From Stenotrophomonas maltophilia (GTDB lineage: Bacteria; Pseudomonadota; Gammaproteobacteria; Xanthomonadales; Xanthomonadaceae), in assembly GCA_002435595.1 (NCBI GenBank), contig DJBL01000031.1:1-20037 (forward strand): a stretch of 20,037 nt of DNA, given 5' to 3'. The notes under the pieces are model-generated. The model had not been told where the DNA came from, made no database searches, and worked only from the letters and a program-made list of their open reading frames with translations. Within the stretch, counting starts at the first letter, position 1, and each line of letters begins with the position of its first letter. Positions 13,704-20,037 of this stretch are shown here, piece by piece. Both the position numbers and the translations under genes were made by a program.

Positions 13704-16262
13704 ATGACCGAAACAACCCCTGCGCCCGCCCCGGCACGCCTGGCCTGGCGACGCGCCGCCACCGTCATCTTCAGCCTGGCGATCCTGGCCCTGGCCCTGC
13801 GCGGGCTGGCCAGCGAATTCGACGAACACGGTTACCGCGCCATCCGCGCGGCGTTCGGTCATCTCGGCGCGGGGCAGATTGCCTTGACGGTGCTGCTCGG
13901 CCTGGCCAGTTACGCCTGCCTGATCGGGTTCGATGCGATCGGCCTGCGCCGCAGCGGCAAGCGACTGCATCCGGCCCGGGTCGGGATCACCGCCTTCCTG
14001 GCCCACACCTTGGGCCAGACCCTGGGCTTTGCCGCGCTCACCGGCGGCGCGGTCCGCCTGCGCGGCTATGGCGGCGCCGGGCTGAGCCTGGGCGAGATCG
14101 GCCAGGTGGTGCTGATGAGCACGCTGGGTTTCGTGTTCGGCGCATGGCTGCTGCTGGCGCTGGCGTTCGTGCTTGAGCCGGGCGCGGCCGCGCTGGCCTT
14201 GCCGGTATCGGTGCAGGCGGTGCGCGGGTTGGGCATCGCAGGCCTGCTCGGGTATGTCGGCACGCTGCTGCTGGTCGGCAGCGACGGGCGCAGTTTCCAG
14301 ATACGCGGCCACGCGCTGTGGCTGCCCGACCGCCGCACCATGCTCGGGGTGACCGCATTGAGCGTGGTCGAGCTGGTGCTGGCCAGCGCCGCCTTTTATG
14401 TGCTGCTGCCGATGGACACCCCGACCGGCCTGCCCGGCTTCGTCGGCCTGTACCTGGTGGCGGTGCTGGCTGGCTTGATCTCCAGCGTGCCGGCCGGGCT
14501 GGGCGTGTTCGAATGGAGCCTGCTCAAGCTGCTGCCGCAGGTGGCACCGGCGGCGGTGCTTGCGGCCGCGCTGATCTACCGGGTCACCTATTACGTGCTG
14601 CCGCTGCTGCTGGCCACCCTGCTGGCGCTGGGCCCGGCACTGCGCAAGCCGCTGCGGGTCGGTGCCGGTGCCACCCGCGCCGGCTGGACCGCGCTGCGTC
14701 CGTGGCTGCCGCAGATCATCGCGCTGGCGGTGTTCAGCGTGGGCGCGGCGCTGGTGATCGATGGCACCCTGCCCACCCCGCGCCGGCACCTGCTCAATGC
14801 CTCGCTGCCGATCCTGGAAACCTCACACCTGCTCGGCAGCCTGGGCGGGGTCGCATTGCTGCTGATCGGCCAGGGGCTGCAACGACGCAGCCACGCCGCC
14901 TGGATGCTCGCACTGGTCATCTGCGTGATCGCCCCGCTGCCGATCTGGCTGCGCGGCGGCCAGGTGCTGATCGCCTTGTCCGCGCTGCTGGTGGCGATGG
15001 CGCTGTGGGCCTCGCGCCGCGAGTTCTATCGCCAGGGCGCGCTGCTGGACGAGGCCTGGTCCTGGCCGTGGATCCGCAATCTTGGCCTGGTGTTGGTGGC
15101 GGTGATCTGGCTGTTGTTCTTCGTCTACAGCCACGTCGAATACCAGAACGAACTGTGGTGGCAGTTCGCGCTGCAGGGCAATGCACCGCGTGCGCTGCGC
15201 GCGGTGCTGGTGATCGCCATCGCGTTGACCATCTTCGGCCTGGCGCGGCTGCTGCACAGCACGCGCAGCCCGTTGCAGCCGGCCGACACGGCCACCCTGG
15301 ACGCCCTGGCGCCGATCCTGGCCGCCGCCGAGGACACCCAGGCCTGCCTGGTGCTGACCGCCGACAAGGCGGTGCTGCACGATGCCGAACACCGCGGCTT
15401 TGTGATGATGCAGCGCTACGGCGGCTCGCTGATCGCGATGGGCGACCCGGTCGGCCCGCCGGAGATCGCACGTGGGCTGATCTGGCGCTTCCGCGAAGAG
15501 GCCGACCGGCTCGGCCTGCGCCCGGTGTTCTACCAGGTCGGCGAAGCGTACTGGCAGACCTACCTCGACCTCGGCCTGACCTTGGTCAAGCTCGGCGAGG
15601 AAGCCATGGTGCCGCTGCAGGATTTCGGCCTGGAGGGTCGCGAACGTGCCGACCTGCGCCAGGCCTGGAACCGCGGCAAGCGCGGCGGACTCAGCTTCCG
15701 GGTGGCACCGCCGGAGGAGATACCCGCCCTGCTGCCGACCCTGGCGGCGATCTCCCAGCAATGGCTGGATGACAAGGCCGGCGATGAAAAGGGCTTCTCG
15801 CTGGGCAGCTTCGACCCGGCCTACCTGGCGCGTTTCCCGGTGGCACTGGTGGAAGCAGAGGGCCGCGTGGTCGCCTTCGCCAACCTGTGGCAGGCCCCGG
15901 CCGGGCACGAGTTGTCGGTGGACCTGATGCGGCATGTCGATGAGGCCCCCAAGGGCACCATGGACTTCCTGTTCATCGAGCTGTTCCTGTGGGGCCGCGC
16001 CAACGGCTTCCACCGGTTCTCACTGGGCATGGCACCGCTGTCCGGACTGGCCCAGCATCGCCTGGCCGGGCGCTGGAACCGCTTTGCGAACATTGTTGCC
16101 CGCCACGGCGAGCGCTTCTACGGCTTCAGCGGCCTGCGCCGCTTCAAGTCCAAGTTCGCCCCGCACTGGCGCGCCCGTTACCTGGCGGCGCCGGGCGGAG
16201 TGCACCTGCCGGCCGCGCTGCTCGATGCCACCCGCCTGATCTCGCTGGACCCTCGCCGGTAG
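13704..16262 (+). CDS. mprF: Lysyl-phosphatidylglycerol synthase/flippase MprF
   Basis: This 852-residue inner-membrane protein transfers an amino acid (lysine in the best-known cases) from tRNA to phosphatidylglycerol and flips the cationic lipid outward. This lowers sensitivity to cationic peptides. The first about 550 residues form many membrane helices, including the flippase-type segment with LAHTLGQTLGFAALTGGAVRLRGY and SSVPAGLGVFEWSLL. The C-terminal cytosolic GNAT-like domain (DUF2156 type) has ELSVDLMRHVDEAPKGTM followed by DFLFIELFLWG and FSLGMAPLSGL, all hallmarks of the synthase. ATG 13704 starts just before the first helix, with a weak GGAG 12 nt upstream. The stop TAG is part of the first palindrome of the array at 16259. 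An AcvB/VirJ-type gene faces it. Confidence 0.95.
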   Translation: MTETTPAPAPARLAWRRAATVIFSLAILALALRGLASEFDEHGYRAIRAAFGHLGAGQIALTVLLGLASYACLIGFDAIGLRRSGKRLHPARVGITAFLAHTLGQTLGFAALTGGAVRLRGYGGAGLSLGEIGQVVLMSTLGFVFGAWLLLALAFVLEPGAAALALPVSVQAVRGLGIAGLLGYVGTLLLVGSDGRSFQIRGHALWLPDRRTMLGVTALSVVELVLASAAFYVLLPMDTPTGLPGFVGLYLVAVLAGLISSVPAGLGVFEWSLLKLLPQVAPAAVLAAALIYRVTYYVLPLLLATLLALGPALRKPLRVGAGATRAGWTALRPWLPQIIALAVFSVGAALVIDGTLPTPRRHLLNASLPILETSHLLGSLGGVALLLIGQGLQRRSHAAWMLALVICVIAPLPIWLRGGQVLIALSALLVAMALWASRREFYRQGALLDEAWSWPWIRNLGLVLVAVIWLLFFVYSHVEYQNELWWQFALQGNAPRALRAVLVIAIALTIFGLARLLHSTRSPLQPADTATLDALAPILAAAEDTQACLVLTADKAVLHDAEHRGFVMMQRYGGSLIAMGDPVGPPEIARGLIWRFREEADRLGLRPVFYQVGEAYWQTYLDLGLTLVKLGEEAMVPLQDFGLEGRERADLRQAWNRGKRGGLSFRVAPPEEIPALLPTLAAISQQWLDDKAGDEKGFSLGSFDPAYLARFPVALVEAEGRVVAFANLWQAPAGHELSVDLMRHVDEAPKGTMDFLFIELFLWGRANGFHRFSLGMAPLSGLAQHRLAGRWNRFANIVARHGERFYGFSGLRRFKSKFAPHWRARYLAAPGGVHLPAALLDATRLISLDPRR

Positions 16263-16767
16263 CGCCGACCGTTGGTCGGCCACCGCAATCCGCAACACGC
16301 CGGTAGCGCCGACCGTTGGTCGTCCATCGCAATCCGCAACGCACCGGTAACGCCGACCGTTGGTCGGCTGCCGCAACCCACAACGCACCGGTAGCGCCGA
16401 CCGTTGGTCGGCCACCGCAATCCGCAACGCACCGGTAGCGCCGACCGTTGGTCGGCCACCGCAATCCGCAACACGCCGGTAGCGCCGACCGTTGGTCGTC
16501 CATCGCAATCCGCAACGCACCGGTAGCGCCGACCGTTGGTCGGCCCCCGCAATCCGCAACACGCCGGTAGCGCCGACCGTTGGTCGGCCACCGCAATCCG
16601 CAACGCACCGGTAGCGCCGACCGTTGGTCGGCTACCGCAATCCACAACGCACCGGTAGCGCCGACCGTTGGTCGGCCACCGCAATCCGCAACACGCCGGT
16701 AGCGCCGACCGTTGGTCGGCTGCAGTAACGCCACGCATCGGATCAGCCGACCAACGCTCGGCGCTAC
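16259..16767. repeat. SMAG/REP-type palindrome array, 11 direct units of 44 bp plus one inverted
   Basis: Each unit begins with GTAGC, then a hairpin GCCGACC, loop GTT, GGTCGGC, then a 22-nt linker of the form CACCGCAATCCGCAA plus CACGCCG or CGCACCG. GTAG heads fall at 16259, 16303, 16347 (GTAA here), 16391, 16435, 16479, 16523, 16567, 16611, 16655 and 16699, always 44 bp apart. A single inverted copy lies at 16746-16767, 25 nt after the last direct one, with one change in the stem. Units 2 and 6 both carry GGTCGTC in place of GGTCGGC. GTAG-headed palindromes are the SMAG elements of Stenotrophomonas, usually mobilised by RAYT transposases; none is in this window. The array fills the whole 501-nt space between mprF and the facing gene and probably acts as their mRNA 3' end. 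Confidence 0.93.
16699..16767. terminator. Inverted pair of palindromes at the array edge, candidate bidirectional 3' end
   Basis: The last direct element (16699-16720) and the inverted one (16746-16767) are complementary over 21 of 22 bases around a 25-nt centre. They can form a long stem in transcripts from either strand. There is no T-tract, so mRNA stabilisation or Rho-linked ending is more likely than intrinsic termination. Confidence 0.45.
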
Positions 16768-18107
16768 CGCGCGGGCAGATGCTCCAGCAGCGTCTGCGCC
16801 AGGCGATCGTAGTCGCCCTTGAAGTGATGGTCGCCGGGCAGTTTGACGATCTGCGCATTGCCGGCCGGCAGCGACGGGCACAGCGCGTCGTCATCGTCCT
16901 CGCCATACAGGCACACGGTCTTGCCGATCGGCAGCCTGGCGATCTCCGGGGCGATCGGCCGCCCACCGCCACCGCCGCCCAGCCAGTTGCTGACGTGGAA
17001 CTCGTAATCGGCGTTCCTGCCCACCGACATCAGCCCGATCATCGCCACGCTGTCGCGCACCGCCGGCGAGAGCTGGTTGATCGCGGCCGGCAGCACATCG
17101 GCGCCCTGCGAGAAACCGACCAGCACCACCCGCTTGCGTTGCCACTGCTGGCTGTAATGGGCGGCGATGCGTTCCAGGTCGCGGGCAAAGCCCTCCGGCG
17201 TGCGTGCAGTCCAGAAATACCGCAGCGAATCCACCCCGACCACCGGCACGCCGGCCTCGGCCAGTGCGGCGGCCACTTCCTTGTCCAGGCCCGCCCAGCC
17301 ACCATCGCCGGAGACGAAGATGGCAAAGGTGTCGCCCGGCTTGCTGGCGGCCACCTCCACCACCGGCAGGCCCTTGAGCGCGTCCGGCGGCGGGGCCAGG
17401 CTGACCCCCTTCTGCGCCCCGATCACCTCGGCGGCAGCCAGCAGCCCGGGCAGTTCATCGCCGCTGTCGGTGCGCTGGAACTGCCGTCCCATCGCCACCT
17501 TGCGCACGAACGCGGCGGCATTGCCGACCGTGCAGTGGCTGCCACCGGCGGCGTCCAGCCACGGGAAATTGAGCTCGGCCGGCTGCAGCCGGCCATGGCT
17601 GGACCCGGCACCACACACCTGGCGCTCGCGCGCATGGTCCGGGCAGAACCCGGTGGTGAGCAAACCGGCAAACACCTGGGTGTCAGCCTGGGCAGCGACG
17701 GCGTAGGCCAGTTCGGCGCCCTCGCCGTCGCCGCCGATCAGCGGCAGGTGGTAGCCGGGAACATGCAGATAGGCCTGGAACCAGCGCGAAAAGTTCTCCA
17801 CGTCGCCAGCCCCGAACGCGCAGCTTGCGCCGCCTTCGCGGGCCAGCACCTGGTGCAGCCGGGCCACGTCGACCCGGGCCACCAGTGCGCCCTGCGCGCG
17901 CAGCGCGTCGATCCGCGCGACCGTGCGCACCGGTTCGCGCCCGCCGTCGAACCACACCACCACCCGCTGCGTGCGGCCCTCCGGCAGGTACACCGGCACT
18001 TGCTGGAACCGTCCGTGGCTGACCTGCTGCGGGGTCGCGGCACTTGCCACCGACGCCCAGCCACCGATCACCAGACCCAGCACCTTCCCCCACCCGGCTC
18101 GCCGCAT
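16764..18107 (-). CDS. acvB: AcvB/VirJ family hydrolase, probable lysyl-PG hydrolase
   Basis: This 447-residue exported protein has a signal peptide (about 1-23, ASVASA-AT) and two alpha/beta-hydrolase-like halves. The C-terminal VirJ-like half has the nucleophile elbow GFSQG at 331-335 (Ser333), an acidic cluster YGEDDDD at 401-407 and GDHHF at 425-429, giving a plausible Ser-Asp-His triad. The N-terminal half has GGDGEG at 125-130 in the elbow position, with no Ser, so it is probably non-catalytic. Two halves and this length match AcvB, which in Agrobacterium is a periplasmic lysyl-PG hydrolase encoded beside the MprF homologue. Here mprF faces it, supporting the same role. ATG 18107 is preferred; GTG 18113 is possible. 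The TAG stop is the GTAG head of the inverted palindrome. Confidence 0.85.
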   Translation of the reverse strand: MRRAGWGKVLGLVIGGWASVASAATPQQVSHGRFQQVPVYLPEGRTQRVVVWFDGGREPVRTVARIDALRAQGALVARVDVARLHQVLAREGGASCAFGAGDVENFSRWFQAYLHVPGYHLPLIGGDGEGAELAYAVAAQADTQVFAGLLTTGFCPDHARERQVCGAGSSHGRLQPAELNFPWLDAAGGSHCTVGNAAAFVRKVAMGRQFQRTDSGDELPGLLAAAEVIGAQKGVSLAPPPDALKGLPVVEVAASKPGDTFAIFVSGDGGWAGLDKEVAAALAEAGVPVVGVDSLRYFWTARTPEGFARDLERIAAHYSQQWQRKRVVLVGFSQGADVLPAAINQLSPAVRDSVAMIGLMSVGRNADYEFHVSNWLGGGGGGRPIAPEIARLPIGKTVCLYGEDDDDALCPSLPAGNAQIVKLPGDHHFKGDYDRLAQTLLEHLPAR

Positions 18108-18202
18108 CGTCACGCATCCCAAAAGAGTCCCCGCCACGATACGCCGGTCGCCCGCCCACGGCATGTACACAGACTGGCTGCACGCCCCGGCGGCGCCAAG
18201 GC

Positions 18203-18847
18203 TCAGCGCCGTGCGTCGCGCCGCGACTGCCGCCATGCCAGCAGCGCCACCACCAGCAACCACAGCACGATCGCGGCGATCACCAGCTTCTGCCCGGCCC
18301 CACGCGGCGGTCCGCGCCACAGCACGTGCAGCCACAGGAGCAGGAAACACAGCCACGCCCACCACCATGCCGGGGCGGCCCACCCCGACCAGTGCGGGTC
18401 GGCGCGCAGGTACCAGCTCTGCAGCAGCATGGCCACGCTGACACAGACGAAGGCGGTGTTGGCGGCCAGGCCATGCACCAGCGGCGCCAGCAACGGGGCG
18501 TGTCCGGGCAGCCAGCTGTCCCCGATCGCCACCCCCATCAGGCCGAGCGCGGCGGCCCAGAACAGCAACGGGGCCGCGCCACTGCGGCGTGGCGAGCGGC
18601 TGCCGGCATGCAGCGACCAGGCCAGCAGCATGATCGCCACCGCCAGCACGCAGTACGCGCTGCGCAGGGCCAGCCCCCACGGCCCGTGCAGGTACAGGCT
18701 CAAGGTGGCCTGCACCCAATCCAGGTCCTGGCGCGCCCATTGGGTCCACAGCGCGGTGGCACTGAACACCAGCAGCGCGGCCACCGCTGCCAGCGCGATC
18801 GCGCCCTGCACCTGCGGGCGCACCTGCTGGCTGGCATCACGGTTCAT
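18203..18847 (-). CDS. DUF998 family membrane protein
   Basis: This 214-residue protein has about six hydrophobic helices, starting with AIALAAVAALLVFSATALW at 16-34 and ending with LVIAAIVLWLLVVALLAW before a basic tail (RQSRRDARR). The overall pattern and the GDSWLPGHAPLLAPLVHGLAA turn fit DUF998, a poorly studied integral membrane family. It is neither a transporter nor an enzyme by any motif I can see. It lies 18 nt after the small Cys-rich gene and 95 nt before the AcvB-like gene on the same strand, so all may share a transcript. A modest SD (GGAG) stands 11 nt before the ATG. Work on the same membrane lipid as its neighbours is possible but only inferred. Confidence 0.75.
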   Translation of the reverse strand: MNRDASQQVRPQVQGAIALAAVAALLVFSATALWTQWARQDLDWVQATLSLYLHGPWGLALRSAYCVLAVAIMLLAWSLHAGSRSPRRSGAAPLLFWAAALGLMGVAIGDSWLPGHAPLLAPLVHGLAANTAFVCVSVAMLLQSWYLRADPHWSGWAAPAWWWAWLCFLLLWLHVLWRGPPRGAGQKLVIAAIVLWLLVVALLAWRQSRRDARR

Positions 18848-18865
18848 CGGCGACAGGCTCCAGGC

Positions 18866-19048
18866 TCACTCATCGGCATCGGGATGGCGCAGTTTCCAGG
18901 CCGCCAGCGCCGCCCGATAGCGCTGCAGGTCCTCGCTGTACAGGTCCAGCACGCACAACGGGCAACCGCTGCCGCAGCACTCGTTGGGGCCGGGTTCTTC
19001 GGGCGGCTGCGGGCGTGGATCGGCGGGCGGGGACACTGGCTGGGACAT
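18866..19048 (-). CDS. Small Oxidored-like domain protein (Cys-rich)
   Basis: This 60-residue protein has a Pro-rich N-terminus followed by GPNECCGSGCPLCVLDLYSE, with Cys24, Cys25, Cys29 and Cys32, then DLQRYRAALAAWKLRHPD. This is the oxidoreductase-like N-terminal domain family seen as short proteins in Proteobacteria. The Cys cluster suggests metal or Fe-S binding; no activity is known. Two starts are possible: ATG 19048 gives the usual compact form, while ATG 19105 overlaps the stop of the HD gene as TAATG and would add 19 low-complexity residues. The overlap argues for coupling, the family form for the shorter start. It belongs to the four-gene minus-strand group. Confidence 0.8.
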   Translation of the reverse strand: MSQPVSPPADPRPQPPEEPGPNECCGSGCPLCVLDLYSEDLQRYRAALAAWKLRHPDADE

Positions 19049-19104
19049 GGGCGGGCAGGACGTGGTGGAGGGAAACCCGGCGCCCGGCGCGGCGCCGGTC
19101 GTCA

Positions 19105-19704
19105 TTATCCGATGCGGCGGCGCAGGTTGGCGCGCGCGGCGGGGTCCAGCCGCTGGTGGAAGAAACCGCTGAGGAAAATACGCGGCTTGAGCAGCAGCTG
19201 CTTGAGGAAGCGGCGCCGGTTGAGCCGGAACAGGAACCCCGGCACATGCCCGGCATATTCCTCGGCGATGCCCTGGTCGTACGCATCGAACACCGCTGGC
19301 GGCGCGCCCAGGATCGCCATGTCGCAGTCCAGGAACAGCGCCGCCTCGGCATCGATGTCCGCCGCCGACAGCGCGCCATGCCGCGCGGTCAGCTCGATCA
19401 GCTCGACCACCCGTGCCACGTCGATGCCTGCCGCGGGCAACCAGCGTTCGATCGCCTGGCGTGCCAGCGCCGCCGAGCGGGCCTCGTTGTCGCTGCGCCC
19501 GGCCTCGTAGATCGCATCGTGGTACAGCGCGGCCAGCTGCACTTCGCGCGGCTGCTGCCAGCCCGGGCCGTCGGCCACCGCCTGGCAGTGCTGCAGCACC
19601 GCCTGCACGTGGGCAAAGTTGTGGTACGCCCGCGGCGGCATCGCGTAGGCGGCTTCCAGATCGGCCTGCATCGCCGCCGGCAGGGAAAGGGGTTCAAAGC
19701 GCAT
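19105..19704 (-). CDS. HD-domain protein, predicted metal-dependent phosphohydrolase
   Basis: This 199-residue cytosolic protein has the metal-site pattern of the HD superfamily: PRAYHNFAHV at 24-33 (His28, His32), ALYHDAIYE at 59-67 (His62-Asp63) and LDCDMAILG near the middle. Neither a membrane segment nor a signalling domain is fused to it. Proteins of this short type are annotated as predicted HD phosphohydrolases; the substrate is unknown, with nucleotides as the general class. The C-terminal RRRFLKQLLLKPRIF stretch is basic. It is the first gene of the minus-strand group and its TAA overlaps an ATG on the same strand. The 234-nt gap upstream, shared with the divergent gene at 19939, holds DnaA-box-like sites. 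Confidence 0.85.
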   Translation of the reverse strand: MRFEPLSLPAAMQADLEAAYAMPPRAYHNFAHVQAVLQHCQAVADGPGWQQPREVQLAALYHDAIYEAGRSDNEARSAALARQAIERWLPAAGIDVARVVELIELTARHGALSAADIDAEAALFLDCDMAILGAPPAVFDAYDQGIAEEYAGHVPGFLFRLNRRRFLKQLLLKPRIFLSGFFHQRLDPAARANLRRRIG

Positions 19705-19805
19705 GTGCCCACAGTGGCGGCCGCGCGTCGCGCTGGCAAGTCATGCGCACTGGCGGTTTTTTGGCCAGCCTTCGGTAGGCCTTGCCGCGCAGCGGGCCGG
19801 CGCGC

Positions 19806-19851
19806 TTATCCACAGGTTTGCCCCGCCCTGGTCCACACCGGCTGTGGATGG
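19806..19851. promoter_or_regulatory. Cluster of DnaA-box-like nonamers in a divergent intergenic region
   Basis: TTATCCACA (19806-19814) is a perfect consensus DnaA box. TGGTCCACA (19829-19837) has two mismatches, and CCATCCACA on the minus strand (19851-19843) has two. No dnaA, dnaN or AT-rich unwinding region is present, so this is not oriC; it could be a DnaA-responsive control site. Confidence 0.4.
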
Positions 19852-19895
19852 CCGATCGGGCCGACAAACGGCAGCCCGGCACCGCTGCGCCAGCC

Positions 19896-19901
19896 TAGAC
19901 T
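19896..19901 (+). promoter_or_regulatory. Candidate -10 box for the exported protein at the window end
   Basis: TAGACT stands 37 nt before the ATG at 19939, the same hexamer as at 4018-4023. No -35 is evident. Confidence 0.25.
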
Positions 19902-19938
19902 GGGCCGGAGTACGGCGGTCCCCGGCGAGGTGCGCGCG

Positions 19939-20037
19939 ATGTCGGTCTGCAGAACCCTGGTGCTGCTGGTGCTGCTTGCACCGGCGGCAGCGCTGGCCGC
20001 CCCCGCCGAGCGGGGCGGCTCGCCGTCGCCCCCGGCC
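19939..20037 (+). CDS. Exported protein of unknown family, N-terminus only
   Basis: The 33 visible residues are a signal peptide (MSVCRTLVLLVLLAPAAALA) cut at Ala-Ala-Pro, then a Gly/Ser/Pro-rich start of the mature chain that runs off the window. An in-frame GTG at 19930 is an alternative start. Too little is left to name a family. It is divergent from the HD gene. Confidence 0.6.
   Translation, partial: MSVCRTLVLLVLLAPAAALAAPAERGGSPSPPA

Noticed and set aside
16259..16767. CRISPR array
   Set aside because: The regular 44-bp period resembles one, but the linkers between palindromes are near-identical rather than unique, and there are no cas genes.
16020..16972. Minus-strand frames through the array encoding repeated peptides such as ADQRSALP
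   Set aside because: They exist because the 44-bp unit has no stop in any of three rotating frames; they overlap the ends of two real genes and have no start signals.
19806..19851. Chromosomal replication origin
   Set aside because: Only three boxes, no AT-rich unwinding region, and none of dnaA, dnaN, recF or gyrB nearby.
19694..19882. Small minus-strand frame of 62 codons upstream of the HD gene
   Set aside because: It overlaps the HD gene start and the DnaA-box cluster, with no SD and no recognisable family.

Overview
The window is high-GC bacterial chromosome and looks like Xanthomonadaceae, most likely Stenotrophomonas or a close relative. Two things point there: the protein repertoire (a DUF885 peptidase-like protein, DUF502, DUF4442, an AcvB/VirJ-type hydrolase and an orphan RnfB-like ferredoxin near metG), and a dense array of short GTAG-headed palindromes of the SMAG/REP type typical of Stenotrophomonas. 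I see no phage, integrase, insertion sequence, rRNA, tRNA or CRISPR. This is mostly core chromosome with about 17 complete genes and two partial ones.

Layout. 1-474: end of the co-chaperone gene cnoX (ybbN), then a hairpin. 688-3986: a two-gene signalling pair, an exported LysM-FecR protein overlapping a CHASE2-GGDEF diguanylate cyclase. 4054-5445: a DUF4442 hotdog protein and a DUF502 membrane protein. 5579-9006: an apparent operon of an exported DUF885 peptidase-like protein, an exported beta-lactamase-fold serine hydrolase and a YaeR-type VOC metalloprotein. 9117-9560: an exported DUF2147 protein with a good promoter and an intrinsic terminator. 9945-13145: metG, a HAD-IB phosphatase starting with TTG, and a soluble RnfB-like ferredoxin. 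13163-13510 (minus): a RidA-family deaminase. 13704-16262: mprF, lysyl-phosphatidylglycerol synthase/flippase. 16259-16767: the palindrome array. 16764-19704 (minus): an HD-domain protein, a small Cys-rich Oxidored-like protein, a DUF998 membrane protein and an AcvB/VirJ-family hydrolase, apparently one operon. 19939-20037: start of an exported protein cut by the window end.

The most interesting part is 13.7-18.1 kb. A lysyl-PG synthase (MprF) faces an AcvB/VirJ protein, a family whose Agrobacterium member hydrolyses lysyl-PG, so synthesis and breakdown of one cationic lipid are probably encoded tail to tail. The whole space between them is filled by eleven direct copies of a 44-bp palindrome-containing unit plus one inverted copy. 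The TAG stop codons of both genes are the TAG of the GTAG heads of the outermost palindromes. The first eight units are two copies of a 176-bp block that differ only in the third unit. The second notable unit is the FecR/CHASE2-cyclase pair, whose first start codon lies at the edge of a predicted hairpin.

All calls come from reading the sequence and translations; no database search or folding program was run.
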